Origin: Siphonodentalium dalli
Taxonomy: Eukaryota; Mollusca; Scaphopoda; Gadilida; Siphonodentaliidae
Reading direction: 5' to 3'
Length of the DNA stretch: 64,000 bases
Assembly: GCA_032622095.1 (NCBI GenBank)
Contig: CP136061.1
Span: forward strand, 188,176,369 to 188,240,368
A model generated the notes under the pieces. That model ran no database searches. It worked only from the letters and a program-made list of their open reading frames with translations, and was not told the origin of the DNA. Below are positions 46,069 to 59,301 of this stretch, one piece after another (the stretch's first letter is position 1; every line of letters starts with the position of its first letter). The position numbers and the translations under genes are program-made.

Positions 46069-47309
46069 CCTGGTTTGGTCTTCTGTCTATGTTTAAGACG
46101 CTCACATAGACCAAATCCAGTTGTTGCGCTTCGTCTAGGAGAAGATCTGGGCACAAGCACTTTCTACACATGGACTTTATTAGTACATTTTTCGATGTAT
46201 TATAACTTGGTCATTTCTCAACCGATTTACAAAATTCTTTCACGAGTAGCATCAGTACGTCGTATAGATACCCGACAGTAAAAATGGTTGGAATCGGTGA
46301 CAAGAAAAAAATTGACAAATTTTGCACCCCTCCCCAGGTCAACAAATTGTTTTCGGACCTTGGTGAAAATTTCCCCGATTCTTACCCTTTCGTTAATTAA
46401 CACGATTACGAGAACCGAATTCAGCTGTTTGGCTTCGTATAAAAGAAGATCTGGGCACAAACTTTTTCCATTTTTTTTGTTAAGGGCCATAACTCTGGAA
46501 ATCAAGTTGGGACACAAACCTAAATGTTTCGATTCCATGTAACTTGGCAAGGTGCATATACCTACCAAATTCCAATGTTCTACCTTTTAAACTGTCTGAG
46601 ATATAAGAGTTACAAAATATATTAAGAACTATAAATAATGAAAAATAAAAATAAAAATATGAATAACAATATACTTCCATATTAAAATATGGAAGTATAA
46701 TAAGGGAATCGCGCGGAATTGATTGGAATGTCGATAGTATGATTTATTGACATTTCTGTGTTCAGTTTGAACGTTCTGGTGTGACCCCCACCCATGCATC
46801 GAAATTTGGTGACGCGGATAGAATAGTCGTCATATATCTGCCAATTTTCGAGATATCGAGCTAATTTTTGCGTCATTGTGTTCGTACTTGATTCCCCTTT
46901 AAAAGTTAGCGGGTTCTAGTGAGGTATTGTGGCGACATTCTACTATGTAGGCCAATATGTATGTTGTTAAGTATATACTTTTCGAATATCTCTGGCCTCC
47001 ATCGACATAATGCGGCAAGTTGGTAGTCGTTTAGAAGTACTCGAAATTCCCCATCGAATGACACCAAACACGTGACGATCGGTTGAAGGAATTTAAATTG
47101 ATAGTGCATTTTCTGTAAACTTGAACAAAAGGAAGGGGCCACAATTTCTACATTTTTCAACCGATTCATAAAATTCACTCATAACGACACTCAGTACATT
47201 TCATAGATACTTCACAACCATTTTTGTTCAAATTGGAGACAAAAAAAAATTCACAAATTTTGCCCCTCCCCTAGCCCGGAAATATTTGAGCGGACCCCTG
47301 TCAAAATTT
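46069..47309. repeat. Macrosatellite unit A1 (1,241 bp)
   Basis: First unit of the array, phased here at CCTGGTTTGG. It contains two diverged copies of one half-block (about 46,208-46,480 and 47,153 onward), the AAGGGCCATAACTCTGG motif (46,484-46,500) and a 30-bp perfect palindrome at 46,670-46,699. Confidence 0.9.
46670..46699. repeat. Perfect 30-bp palindrome in the satellite unit
   Basis: TATACTTCCATATT, AA, AATATGGAAGTATA: arms of 14 bp are exact reverse complements. It recurs at the same place in every A and C unit, and with one change in B units (for example 52,922-52,951). It can form a hairpin or serve as a dyad protein site; function unknown. Confidence 0.9.
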
Positions 47310-48550
47310 CCTGGTTTGGTCTTCTGTCTATGTTTAAGACGCTCACATAGACCAAATCCAGTTGTTGCGCTTCGTCTAGGAGAAGATCTGGGCACAATCA
47401 CTTTCTACACATGGACTTTATTAGTACATTTTTCGATGTATTATAACTTGGTCATTTCTCAACCGATTTACAAAATTCTTTCACGAGTAGCATCAGTACG
47501 TCGTATAGATACCCGACAGTAAAAATGGTTGGAATCGGTGACAAGAAAAAAATTGACAAATTTTGCACCCCTCCCCAGGTCAACAAATTGTTTTCGGACC
47601 TTGGTGAAAATTTCCCCGATTCTTACCCTTTCGTTAATTAACACGATTACGAGAACCGAATTCAGCTGTTTGGCTTCGTATAAAAGAAGATCTGGGCACA
47701 AACTTTTTCCATTTTTTTTGTTAAGGGCCATAACTCTGGAAATCAAGTTGGGACACAAACCTAAATGTTTCGATTCCATGTAACTTGGCAAGGTGCATAT
47801 ACCTACCAAATTCCAATGTTCTACCTTTTAAACTGTCTGAGATATAAGAGTTACAAAATATATTAAGAACTATAAATAATGAAAAATAAAAATAAAAATA
47901 TGAATAACAATATACTTCCATATTAAAATATGGAAGTATAATAAGGGAATCGCGCGGAATTGATTGGAATGTCGATAGTATGATTTATTGACATTTCTGT
48001 GTTCAGTTTGAACGTTCTGGTGTGACCCCCACCCATGCATCGAAATTTGGTGACGCGGATAGAATAGTCGTCATATATCTGCCAATTTTCGAGATATCGA
48101 GCTAATTTTTGCGTCATTGTGTTCGTACTTGATTCCCCTTTAAAAGTTAGCGGGTTCTAGTGAGGTATTGTGGCGACATTCTACTATGTAGGCCAATATG
48201 TATGTTGTTAAGTATATACTTTTCGAATATCTCTGGCCTCCATCGACATAATGCGGCAAGTTGGTAGTCGTTTAGAAGTACTCGAAATTCCCCATCGAAT
48301 GACACCAAACACGTGACGATCGGTTGAAGGAATTTAAATTGATAGTGCATTTTCTGTAAACTTGAACAAAAGGAAGGGGCCACAATTTCTACATTTTTCA
48401 ACCGATTCATAAAATTCACTCATAACGACACTCAGTACATTTCATAGATACTTCACAACCATTTTTGTTCAAATTGGAGACAAAAAAAAATTCACAAATT
48501 TTGCCCCTCCCCTAGCCCGGAAATATTTGAGCGGACCCCTGTCAAAATTT
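47310..48550. repeat. Macrosatellite unit A2 (1,241 bp)
   Basis: Same length as A1, with very few differences seen (CAATCACTTTC for CAAGCACTTTC near 47,397). Confidence 0.9.
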
Positions 48551-49793
48551 CCTGGTTTGGTCTTCTGTCTATGTTTAAGACGCTCACATAGACCAAATCC
48601 AGTTGTTGCGCTTCGTCTAGGAGAAGATCTGGGCACAATCACTTTCTACACATGGACTTTATTAGTACATTTTTCGATGTATTATAACTTGGTCATTTCT
48701 CAACCGATTTACAAAATTCTTTCACGAGTAGCATCAGTACGTCGTATAGATACCCGACAGTAAAAATGGTTGGAATCGGTGACAAGAAAAAAATTGACAA
48801 ATTTTGCACCCCTCCCCAGGTCAACAAATTGTTTTCGGACCTTGGTGAAAATTTCCCCGATTCTTACCCTTTCGTTAATTAACACGATTACGAGAACCGA
48901 ATTCAGCTGTTTGGCTTCGTATAAAAGAAGATCTGGGCACAAACTTTTTCCATTTTTTTTGTTTAAGGGCCATAACTCTGGAAATCAAGTTGGGACACAA
49001 ACCTAAATGTTTCGATTCCATGTAACTTGGCAAGGTGCATATACCTACCAAATTCCAATGTTCTACCTTTTAAACTGTCTGAGATATAAGAGTTACAAAA
49101 TATATTAAGAACTATAAATAATGAAAAATAAAAATAAAAATATGAATAACAATATACTTCCATATTAAAATATGGAAGTATAATAAGGGAATCGCGCGGA
49201 ATTGATTGGAATGTCGATAGTATGATTTATTGACATTTCTGTGTTCAGTTTGAACGTTCTGGTGTGACCCCCACCCATGCATCGAAATTTGGTGACGCGG
49301 ATAGAATAGTCGTCATATATCTGCCAATTTTCGAGATATCGAGCTAATTTTTGCGTCATTGTGTTCGTACTTGATTCCCCTTTAAAAGTTAGCGGGGTTC
49401 TAGTGAGGTATTGTGGCGACATTCTACTATGTAGGCCAATATGTATGTTGTTAAGTATATACTTTTCGAATATCTCTGGCCTCCATCGACATAATGCGGC
49501 AAGTTGGTAGTCGTTTAGAAGTACTCGAAATTCCCCATCGAATGACACCAAACACGTGACGATCGGTTGAAGGAATTTAAATTGATAGTGCATTTTCTGT
49601 AAACTTGAACAAAAGGAAGGGGCCACAATTTCTACATTTTTCAACCGATTCATAAAATTCACTCATAACGACACTCAGTACATTTCATAGATACTTCACA
49701 ACCATTTTTGTTCAAATTGGAGACAAAAAAAAATTCACAAATTTTGCCCCTCCCCTAGCCCGGAAATATTTGAGCGGACCCCTGTCAAAATTT
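48551..49793. repeat. Macrosatellite unit A3 (1,243 bp)
   Basis: Two single-base insertions relative to A2 (TTGTTTAAGG near 48,961 and GCGGGGTTC near 49,394) account for the extra length. The second is shared with A4. Confidence 0.9.
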
Positions 49794-51034
49794 CCTGGTT
49801 TGGTCTTCTGTCTATGTTTAAGACGCTCACATAGACCAAATCCAGTTGTTGCGCTTCGTCTAGGAGAAGATCTGGGCACAAGCACTTTCTACACATGGAC
49901 TTTATTAGTACATTTTTCGATGTATTATAACTTGGTCATTTCTCAACCGATTTACAAAATTCTTTCACGAGTAGCATCAGTACGTCGTATAGATACCCGA
50001 CAGTAAAAATGGTTGGAATCGGTGACAAGAAAAAAATTGACAAATTTTGCACCCCTCCCCAGGTCAACAAATTGTTTTCGGACCTTGGTGAAAATTTCCC
50101 CGATTCTTACCCTTTCGTTAATTAACACGATTACGAGAACCGAATTCAGCTGTTTGGCTTCGTATAAAAGAAGATCTGGGCACAAACTTTTTCCATTTTT
50201 TTTGTTAAGGGCCATAACTCTGGAAATCAAGTTGGGACACAAACCTAAATGTTTCGATTCCATGTAACTTGGCAAGGTGCATATACCTACCAAATTCCAA
50301 TGTTCTACCTTTTAAACTGTCTGAGATATAAGAGTTACAAAATATATTAAGAACTATAAATAATGAAAAAGCAAAATAAAAATATGAATAACAATATACT
50401 TCCATATTAAAATATGGAAGTATAATAAGGGAATCGCGCGGAATTGATTGGAATGTCGATAGTATGATTTATTGACATTTCTGTGTTCAGTTTGAACGTT
50501 CTGGTGTGACCCCACCCATGCATCGAAATTTGGTGACGCGGATAGAATAGTCGTCATATATCTGCCAATTTTCGAGATATCGAGCTAATTTTTGCGTCAT
50601 TGTGTTCGTACTTGATTCCCCTTTAAAAGTTAGCGGGGTTCTAGTGAGGTATTGTGGCGACATTCTACTATGTAGGCCAATATGTATGTTGTTAAGTATA
50701 TACTTTTCGAATATCTCTGGCCTCCATCGACATAATGCGGCAAGTTGGTAATCGTTTAGAAGTACTCGAAATTCCCCATCGAATGACACCAAACACGTGA
50801 CGATCGGTTGAAAGAATTTAAATTGATAGTGCATTTTCTGTAAACTTGAACAAAAGGAAGGGGCCACAATTTCTACATTTTTCAACCGATTCATAAAATT
50901 CACTCATAACGACACTCAGTACATTTCATAGATACTTCACAACCATTTTTGTTCAAATTGGAGACAAAAAAAAATTCACAAATTTTGCCCCTCCCCTAGC
51001 CCGGAAATATTTGAGCGGACCCCTGTCAAAATTT
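49794..51034. repeat. Macrosatellite unit A4 (1,241 bp)
   Basis: Carries GAAAAAGCAAAAT in place of GAAAAATAAAAAT before the palindrome and a one-base loss in GACCCCACCC, offsetting the shared insertion near 50,636. Confidence 0.9.
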
Positions 51035-52299
51035 CCTGGTTTGGTCTTCTGTCTATGTTTAAGACGCTCACATAGACCAAATCCAGTTGTTGCGCTTCGT
51101 CTAGGAGAAGATCTGGGCACAAGCACTTTCTACACATGGACTTTATTAGTACATTTTTCGATGTATTATAACTTGGTCATTTCTCAACCGATTTACAAAA
51201 TTCTTTCACGAGTAGCATCAGTACGTCGTATAGATACACGAAATTAAAAATGGTTGGAATCGGTGACAAAAAAAATTTGACAAATTTTGCACCCCTCCCC
51301 AGGTCGACAAATTGTATTCGGACCTTGGTGAAAATTTTCTCGATTCGTGCCCTGTCGTTAGTTAACACGGTCACGTAACCCGAATTCAGCTGCTTGGCTT
51401 CTTATAGGAGAAGATCTGGGCACAAACTTTTTCCAAAAATTTTGATTAAGGGCCATAACTCTGGAAAGAAAGTTAGGACATAAACCTAAATGTTTCATTC
51501 AGTTGTAACTTGGCAAGGTGCATATACCTACCAAATTTCAATGATTTATCTTTTTAACTTTCTGAGATATAAGGGTTACAAAATATATTAAGAAGAAGAA
51601 GAAGAAGAAGAAGAAGTAGCATAAATAATGAAAAATAAAAATAAAAAATTGAATAACAATATACATCCATATTAAAATATGGAAGTATAATAAGGGAATC
51701 GCGCGGAATTGATTGGAATGTCTATAGTATAGTTTATTGACATTTCTGTATTCAGTTTGAACGTTCTGGTGTGACCCCCACCCATGCCTCGAAATTTGGT
51801 GACGCGGGTAGAAAATTCGCCATATCTCGGCCAATTTTCGTGATATCGAGCTAATTTGTGCGTCATTGTGTTCGTATTTGATGCCCCTTTAATATTTAGC
51901 AGGGTTCTGGTAAGGTATTGTGGCGATATTCTACTATGTAGGCCAATATGTATGTTGTTCAGTACATACTTTTCGAATATCTCTGGCCTCCATCGTCATA
52001 ATACCGCAAGTAGGTAATCGTTTTGAAGTACTAGAAATTCCCCATCGAATGACACCAAACACGTGACGATCGGTTGAAGGAATTTAAATGCATAGTGCAT
52101 TTTCTGTAAACTTGAACAAAAGGAAGGGGCCACAATTTCTAGATTTGTCAACCGATTCATAAAATTTACTCACAATGATACTCAGTACATCAAATAGATA
52201 CTTCACAACCATTTTGGTTCAAATCGGCGACAAAAAAAAAAGACAAATTTTGCCCCTCCCCTAGCCCGGAAAAATTTGAGCGGACCTTTGTCAAAATTT
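51035..52299. repeat. Hybrid A/B macrosatellite unit (1,265 bp)
   Basis: The first 200 bp match subfamily A. From about 51,235 the sequence becomes subfamily B (CACGAAATTAAAAATGG, GTCGACAAATTGTATTC) with the (GAA)n insertion before the palindrome. It marks the switch between subfamilies. Confidence 0.85.
51594..51616. repeat. (GAA)n microsatellite in subfamily B
   Basis: An AAG/GAA triplet run of about 7 to 9 units sits just before the palindrome in each B unit (also near 52,857, 54,119, 55,383 and 56,651). It explains most of the length difference among B units and is absent from A units. Confidence 0.9.
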
Positions 52300-53561
52300 T
52301 CTGGTTTGGTCTTCTGTCTATGTTTAAGACGCTCACATAGACCAAATCCAGCTGTTGCGCTTCGTCTAGGAGAAGATCTGGGCACAAGCACTTTCTACAC
52401 ATGGACTTTATTAGTACATTTTTCGATGTGTTATAACTTGGCCATTTCTCAACCGATTTACAAAATTCTTTCACGAGTAGCATCAGTACGTCGTATAGAT
52501 ACACGAAAGTAAAAATGGTTGGAATCGGTGACAAAATTTTTTTTACAAATTTTGCACCCCTCCCCAGGTCGACAAATTGTATTCGGACCTTGGTGAAAAT
52601 TTTCTCGATTCGTGCCCTGTCGTTAGTTAACACGGTCACGTAACCCGAATTCAGCTGCTTGGCTTCTTATAGGAGAAGATCTGGGCACAAACTTTTTCCA
52701 AAAATTTTGATTAAGGGCCATAACTCTGGAAAGAAAGTTAGGACATAAACCTAAATGTTTCATTCAGTTGTAACTTGGCAAGGTGCATATACCTACCAAA
52801 TTTCAATGATTTATCTTTTTAACTTTCTGAGATATAAGGGTTACAAAATATATTAAGAAGAAGAAGAAGAAGAAGAAGTAGCATAAATAATGAAAAATAA
52901 AAATAAAAAATTGAATAACAATATACATCCATATTAAAATATGGAAGTATAATAAGGGAATCGCGCGGAATTGATTGGAATGTCTATAGTATAGTTTATT
53001 GACATTTCTGTATTCAGTTTGAACGTTCTGGTGTGACCCCCACCCATGCCTCGAAATTTGGTGACGCGGGTAGAAAATTCGCCATATCTCGGCCAATTTT
53101 CGTGATATCGAGCTAATTTGTGCGTCATTGTGTTCGTATTTGATGCCCCTTTAATATTTAGCAGGGTTCTGGTAAGGTATTGTGGCGATATTCTACTATG
53201 TAGGCCAATATGTATGTTGTTCAGTACATACTTTTCGAATATCTCTGGCCTCCATCGTCATAATACCGCAAGTAGGTAATCGTTTTGAAGTACTAGAAAT
53301 TCCCCATCGAATGACACCAAACACGTGACGATCGGTTGAAGGAATTTAAATGCATAGTGCATTTTCTGTAAACTTGAACAAAAGGAAGGGGCCACAATTT
53401 CTAGATTTGTCAACCGATTCATAAAATTTACTCACAATGATACTCAGTACATCAAATAGATACTTCACAACCATTTTGGTTCAAATCGGCGACAAAAAAA
53501 AAAGACAAATTTTGCCCCTCCCCTAGCCCGGAAAAATTTGAGCGGACCTTTGTCAAAATTT
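52300..53561. repeat. Macrosatellite unit B1 (1,262 bp)
   Basis: Subfamily B. The usual A-rich stretch after GGTGACAAAA is T-rich here (52,532-52,542). It has the shortest GAA tract of the B units. Confidence 0.9.
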
Positions 53562-54826
53562 TCTGGTTTGGTCTTCTGTCTATGTTTAAGACGCTCACAT
53601 AGACCAAATCCAGCTGTTGCGCTTCGTCTAGGAGAAGATCTGGGCACAAGCACTTTCTACACATGGACTTTATTAGTACATTTTTCGATGTGTTATAACT
53701 TGGTCATTTCTCAACCGATTTACAAAATTCTTTCACGAGTAGCATCAGTACGTCGTATAGATACACGAAAGTAAAAATGGTTGGAATCGGTGACAAAAAA
53801 AAATTGACAAATTTTGCACCCCTCCCCAGGTCGACAAATTGTATTCGGACCTTGGTGAAAATTTTCTCGATTCGTGCCCTGTCGTTAGTTAACACGGTCA
53901 CGTAGCCCGAATTCAGCTGCTTGGCTTCTTATAGGAGAAGATCTGGGCACAAACTTTTTCCAAAAATTTTGATTAAGGGCCATAACTCTGGAAAGAAAGT
54001 TAGGACATAAACCTAAATGTTTCATTCAGTTGTAACTTGGCAAGGTGCATATACCTACCAAATTTCAATGATTTATCTTTTTAACTTTCTGAGATATAAG
54101 GGTTACAAAATATATTAAGAAGAAGAAGAAGAAGAAGAAGAAGTAGCATAAATAATGAAAAATAAAAATAAAAAATTGAATAACAATATACATCCATATT
54201 AAAATATGGAAGTATAATAAGGGAATCGCGCGGAATTGATTGGAATGTCTATAGTATAGTTTATTGACATTTCTGTATTCAGTTTGAACGTTCTGGTGTG
54301 ACCCCCACCCATGCCTCGAAATTTGGTGACGCGGGTAGAAAATTCGCCATATCTCGGCCAATTTTCGTGATATCGAGCTAATTTGTGCGTCATTGTGTTC
54401 GTATTTGATGCCCCTTTAATATTTAGCCGGGTTCTGGTAAGGTATTGTGGCGATATTCTACTATGTAGGCCAATATGTATGTTGTTCAGTACATACTTTT
54501 CGAATATCTCTGGCCTCCATCGTCATAATACCGCAAGTAGGTAATCGTTTTGAAGTACTAGAAATTCCCCATCGAATGACACCAAACACGTGACGATCGG
54601 TTGAAGGAATTTAAATGCATAGTGCATTTTCTGTAAACTTGAACAAAAGGAAGGGGCCACAATTTCTAGATTTGTCAACCGATTCATAAAATTTACTCAC
54701 AATGATACTCAGTACATCATATAGATACTTCACAACCATTTTGGTTCAAATCGGCGACAAAAAAAAAAGACAAATTTTGCCCCTCCCCTAGCCCGGAAAA
54801 ATTTGAGCGGACCTTTGTCAAAATTT
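53562..54826. repeat. Macrosatellite unit B2 (1,265 bp)
   Basis: Subfamily B. CACGTAGCCCG for CACGTAACCCG near 53,901 is shared with B4, while B1 and B3 have the other form. B2 and B4 therefore alternate with B1 and B3 for some sites. Confidence 0.9.
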
Positions 54827-55380
54827 TCTGGTTTGGTCTTCTGTCTATGTTTAAGACGCTCACATAGACCAAATCCAGCTGTTGCGCTTCGTCTAGGAGA
54901 AGATCTGGGCACAAGCACTTTCTACACATGGACTTTATTAGTACATTTTTCGATGTGTTATAACTTGGCCATTTCTCAACCGATTTACAAAATTCTTTCA
55001 CGAGTAGCATCAGTACGTCGTATAGATACACGAAAGTAAAAATGGTTGGAATCGGTGACAAAAAAAATTTGACAAATTTTGCACCCCTCCCCAGGTCGAC
55101 AAATTGTATTCGGACCTTGGTGAAAATTTTCTCGATTCGTGCCCTGTAGTTAGTTAACACGGTCACGTAACCCGAATTCAGCTGCTTGGCTTCTTATAGG
55201 AGAAGATCTGGGCACAAACTTTTTCCAAAAATTTTGATTAAGGGCCATAACTCTGGAAAGAAAGTTAGGACATAAACCTAAATGTTTCATTCAGTTGTAA
55301 CTTGGCAAGGTGCATATACCTACCAAATTTCAATGATTTATCTTTTTAACTTTCTGAGATATAAGGGTTACAAAATATAT

Positions 55381-55413
<33 letters not shown>

Positions 55414-56094
55414 GCATAAATAATGAAAAATAAAAATAAAAAATTGAATAACAATATACATCCATATTAAAATATGGAAGTATAATAAGGGAATCGCGCG
55501 GAATTGATTGGAATGTCTATAGTATAGTTTATTGACATTTCTGTATTCAGTTTGAACGTTCTGGTGTGACCCCCACCCATGCCTCGAAATTTGGTGACGC
55601 GGGTAGAAAATTCGCCATATCTCGGCCAATTTTCGTGATATCGAGCTAATTTGTGCGTCATTGTGTTCGTATTTGATGCCCCTTTAATATTTAGCAGGGT
55701 TCTGGTAAGGTATTGTGGCGATATTCTACTATGTAGGCCAATATGTATGTTGTTCAGTACATACTTTTCGAATATCTCTGGCCTCCATCGTCATAATACC
55801 GCAAGTAGGTAATCGTTTTGAAGTACTAGAAATTCCCCATCGAATGACACCAAACACGTGACGATCGGTTGAAGGAATTTAAATGCATAGTGCATTTTCT
55901 GTAAACTTGAACAAAAGGAAGGGGCCACAATTTCTAGATTTGTCAACCGATTTATAAAATTTACTCACAATGATACTCAGTACATCATATAGATACTTCA
56001 CAACCATTTTGGTTCAAATCGGCGACAAAAAAAAGAGACAAATTTTGCCCCTCCCCTAGCCCGGAAAAATTTGAGCGGACCTTTGTCAAAATTT
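54827..56094. repeat. Macrosatellite unit B3 (1,268 bp)
   Basis: Subfamily B with the longest GAA tract (about 55,383-55,410). GGCCATTTCTC near 54,967 is shared with B1. Confidence 0.9.
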
Positions 56095-57174
56095 TCTGGT
56101 TTGGTCTTCTGTCTATGTTTAAGACGCTCACATAGACCAAATCCAGCTGTTGCGCTTCGTCTAGGAGAAGATCTGGGCACAAGCACTTTCTACACATGGA
56201 CTTTATTAGTACATTTTTCGATGTGTTATAACTTGGTCATTTCTCAACCGATTTACAAAATTCTTTCACGAGTAGCATCAGTACGTCGTATAGATACACG
56301 AAAGTAAAAATGGTTGGAATCGGTGACAAAAAAAAATTGACAAATTTTGCACCCCTCCCCAGGTCGACAAATTGTATTCGGACCTTGGTGAAAATTTTCT
56401 CGATTCGTGCCCTGTCGTTAGTTAACACGGTCACGTAGCCCGAATTCAGCTGCTTGGCTTCTTATAGGAGAAGATCTGGGCACAAACTTTTTCCAAAAAT
56501 TTTGATTAAGGGCCATAACTCTGGAAAGAAAGTTAGGACATAAACCTAAATGTTTCATTCAGTTGTAACTTGGCAAGGTGCATATACCTACCAAATTTCA
56601 ATGATTTATCTTTTTAACTTTCTGAGATATAAGGGTTACAAAATATATTAAGAAGAAGAAGAAGAAGAAGAAGAAGTAGCATAAATAATGAAAAATAAAA
56701 ATAAAAAATTGAATAACAATATACATCCATATTAAAATATGGAAGTATAATAAGGGAATCGCGCGGAATTGATTGGAATGTCTATAGTATAGTTTATTGA
56801 CATTTCTGTATTCAGTTTGAACGTTCTGGTGTGACCCCCACCCATGCCTCGAAATTTGGTGACGCGGGTAGAAAATTCGCCATATCTCGGCCAATTTTCG
56901 TGATATCGAGCTAATTTGTGCGTCATTGTGTTCGTATTTGATGCCCCTTTAATATTTAGCAGGGTTCTGGTAAGGTATTGTGGCGATATTCTACTATGTA
57001 GGCCAATATGTATGTTGTTCAGTACATACTTTTCGAATATCTCTGGCCTCCATCGTCATAATACCGCAAGTAGGTAATCGTTTTGAAGTACTAGAAATTC
57101 CCCATCGAATGACACCAAACACGTGACGATCGGTTGAAGGAATTTAAATTCATAGTGCATTTTCTGTAAACTTG
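56095..57174. repeat. Macrosatellite unit B4 (truncated, 1,080 bp)
   Basis: Subfamily B unit cut at CTGTAAACTTGAA, where the sequence switches to the spacer instead of continuing CAAAAGGAAGG. The break point shares TTGAA with the spacer start. Confidence 0.9.
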
Positions 57175-58054
57175 AATACACGCAGGTGGTGAATTAGTCG
57201 GCGCTTTAAGGCATTTATTGTATATTTTCCGAGTAGCGAACGAATGTACGACGTCGACGTTGTCGCCTATTCGTAAGTTATAAGACTTTACATTACGTCT
57301 CGTCCAATTAATGCGAAATATGCAATCGGCGGTCTTAACAGTCGGACAATAAAGTCATATATTTTCACTCGTGACACATACAGATGATAAAGAGACAGTT
57401 TTTAAATGGTCAGATCTGAATTCAACAAAAGTATGCACTATGTCAGAAGGTAAACCAATACCAAACCGCAAAGTGTCACGTTCCGAAATTATGATACCAA
57501 AATTAGCGACTAAGGGGTGGCAAGGTTGGAGCGTCGGACGGGATACGCTGACTCCCGTTCTTTCAATTAAAAAATATAATATTAAAAAATGGTTTACGGG
57601 TAGGCCTACGCGAACGGATATAAAATAGTTTCAATTGAATTGAGAACTGCAAGCGAAAGTCCGCGCATAGACGGATTGTGCTTTAGGAAAACGTGGTCCA
57701 TGCGGAGAAGTGTTATAACATTATACGGCTGACACCACAGTTTCGTTTTTCAAATATCAAAGTCGAGAATGTTTTTTTGTAAAAAATGCGCGTTTAAAAA
57801 AAAATGAAAACAAAACGAACTACTATTCTAAAACTAATGAATTTCGACCGTTTTTGGACTCAAAATATGTCATTTTTATGCCGCATCGTGATAAAACCGC
57901 ATAATCACGGCGGTTGGCAAGACAGACAGCCGACTTTGTTTTGAGTGATTACCCATTAGCCAATACAACAATTAATACAGTGCGCCGAACATAAATGGAT
58001 GTTGAAATATATCGCCAGTGGTCATTGGTGTAATTTTTGACATTGTCAAAATGT
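57175..58054. repeat. Macrosatellite spacer, copy 2
   Basis: An 880-bp second copy of the 45,201-46,068 segment, placed between subfamilies B and C. It differs from copy 1 by scattered substitutions and small indels (TAGGCCTACG near 57,601, TTTGTTTTGAG near 57,934). It joins the C unit at TTGTCAAAATGTCC. Confidence 0.8.
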
Positions 58055-59301
58055 CCTGGTTTGGTCTTCTGTCTATGTTTAAGACGCTCACATAGAGCAA
58101 ATCCAGCTGTTGCGCTTCGTCTAGGAGAAGATCGGGACCCAAGCACTTTCTACACATGGACTTTATTAGTACATTTTTCGATGTGTTATAACTTGGTCAT
58201 TTCTCACCCGATTTACAAAATTCTTTCACGAGTAGCATCAGTACATCGTATAGATACCCGACAGTAAAAATGGTTGGAATCGGTGACAAGAAAAAAATTG
58301 ACAAAGTTTGCACCCCTCCCCGGGTCAACAAATTGTTTTCGGACCTTGGTGAAAATTTCCCCGATTCGTGGCCTTTCGTTAGTTAACACGATTACGAGAA
58401 CCGAATTCAGCTGCTTGACTTCTTACAGGAGAAAATCTGCGCACAAACTTTTTCCAAAATTTTTGTTTAAGGGCCATAACTCTGGTAAGCAAGTTAGGAC
58501 ACCAACCTAAATGTCCCGAGTCGCTGTAGGTCGGCAAGTTACACATACCTACCAAATTTCAATGTTTTATCTTTTAAACTTTCTGAGATATAAGGGTTAC
58601 AAAATATATTAAGAATAAATAATAATAATAATAGTGAAAAATAAAAAATTGAATAACAATATACTTCCATATTAAAATATGGAAGTATAATAAGGGAATC
58701 GCTCGGAATTGATTGGAATGTCGATAGTATGGTTTATTGACATTTCTGTGTTCAGTTGGAACGTTCTGGTGTGACCCCCACCATTGCCTCGAAATTTGAT
58801 GACGCGGGTAGAAAAGTCGCCATATATCGGCCAATTTTCGAGATATCGAGCTAATATTTGCGCCATTGTGTCCGTATTTTATGCCCCTATAATATTTACC
58901 AGGGTTTTGGTGAGGTATTGCGCCGATATTTTACTATGTAGGCCAATATGTATGTTGTTCAGTTTATACTTTTCGAATATCTCTCGCCTCTATCGACATA
59001 CTGCGGCAAGTGGGTAATCGTTTAGAAGTACTAGAAATTCCCCATCGAATGACACCAAACACGTGACGATTGGTTGAAGGAATTTAAATTCATAGTGCAT
59101 TTTATGTAAACTTGAAAAAAAGGAAGGGGCCACAATTTCTACATTTCTCAACCGATTCATAAAATTCACTCATAATGACACTCAGTACATCTTATAGATA
59201 CTTCACAACAAGTTTAGTTCAAATCAGCGACAAGAATTTTTTTTACAACTTTTGCCCCTCCCCTAGCCCGGAAAAAATTGAGCCGACCTTTGTCAAAATG
59301 T
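58055..59301. repeat. Macrosatellite unit C1 (1,247 bp)
   Basis: Subfamily C: GAGCAAATCC, AGATCGGGACCC, TTGTTTAAGGGCC, and (AATAAT)n instead of (GAA)n before the palindrome at 58,660-58,689. Confidence 0.9.

Noticed and set aside
46605-46625. Helitron-like 5' terminus in the macrosatellite (minus-strand TCTTAATATATTTTG)
   Set aside because: The AT-rich text resembles module starts, but no hairpin plus CTAG end was found at the expected side of the unit.
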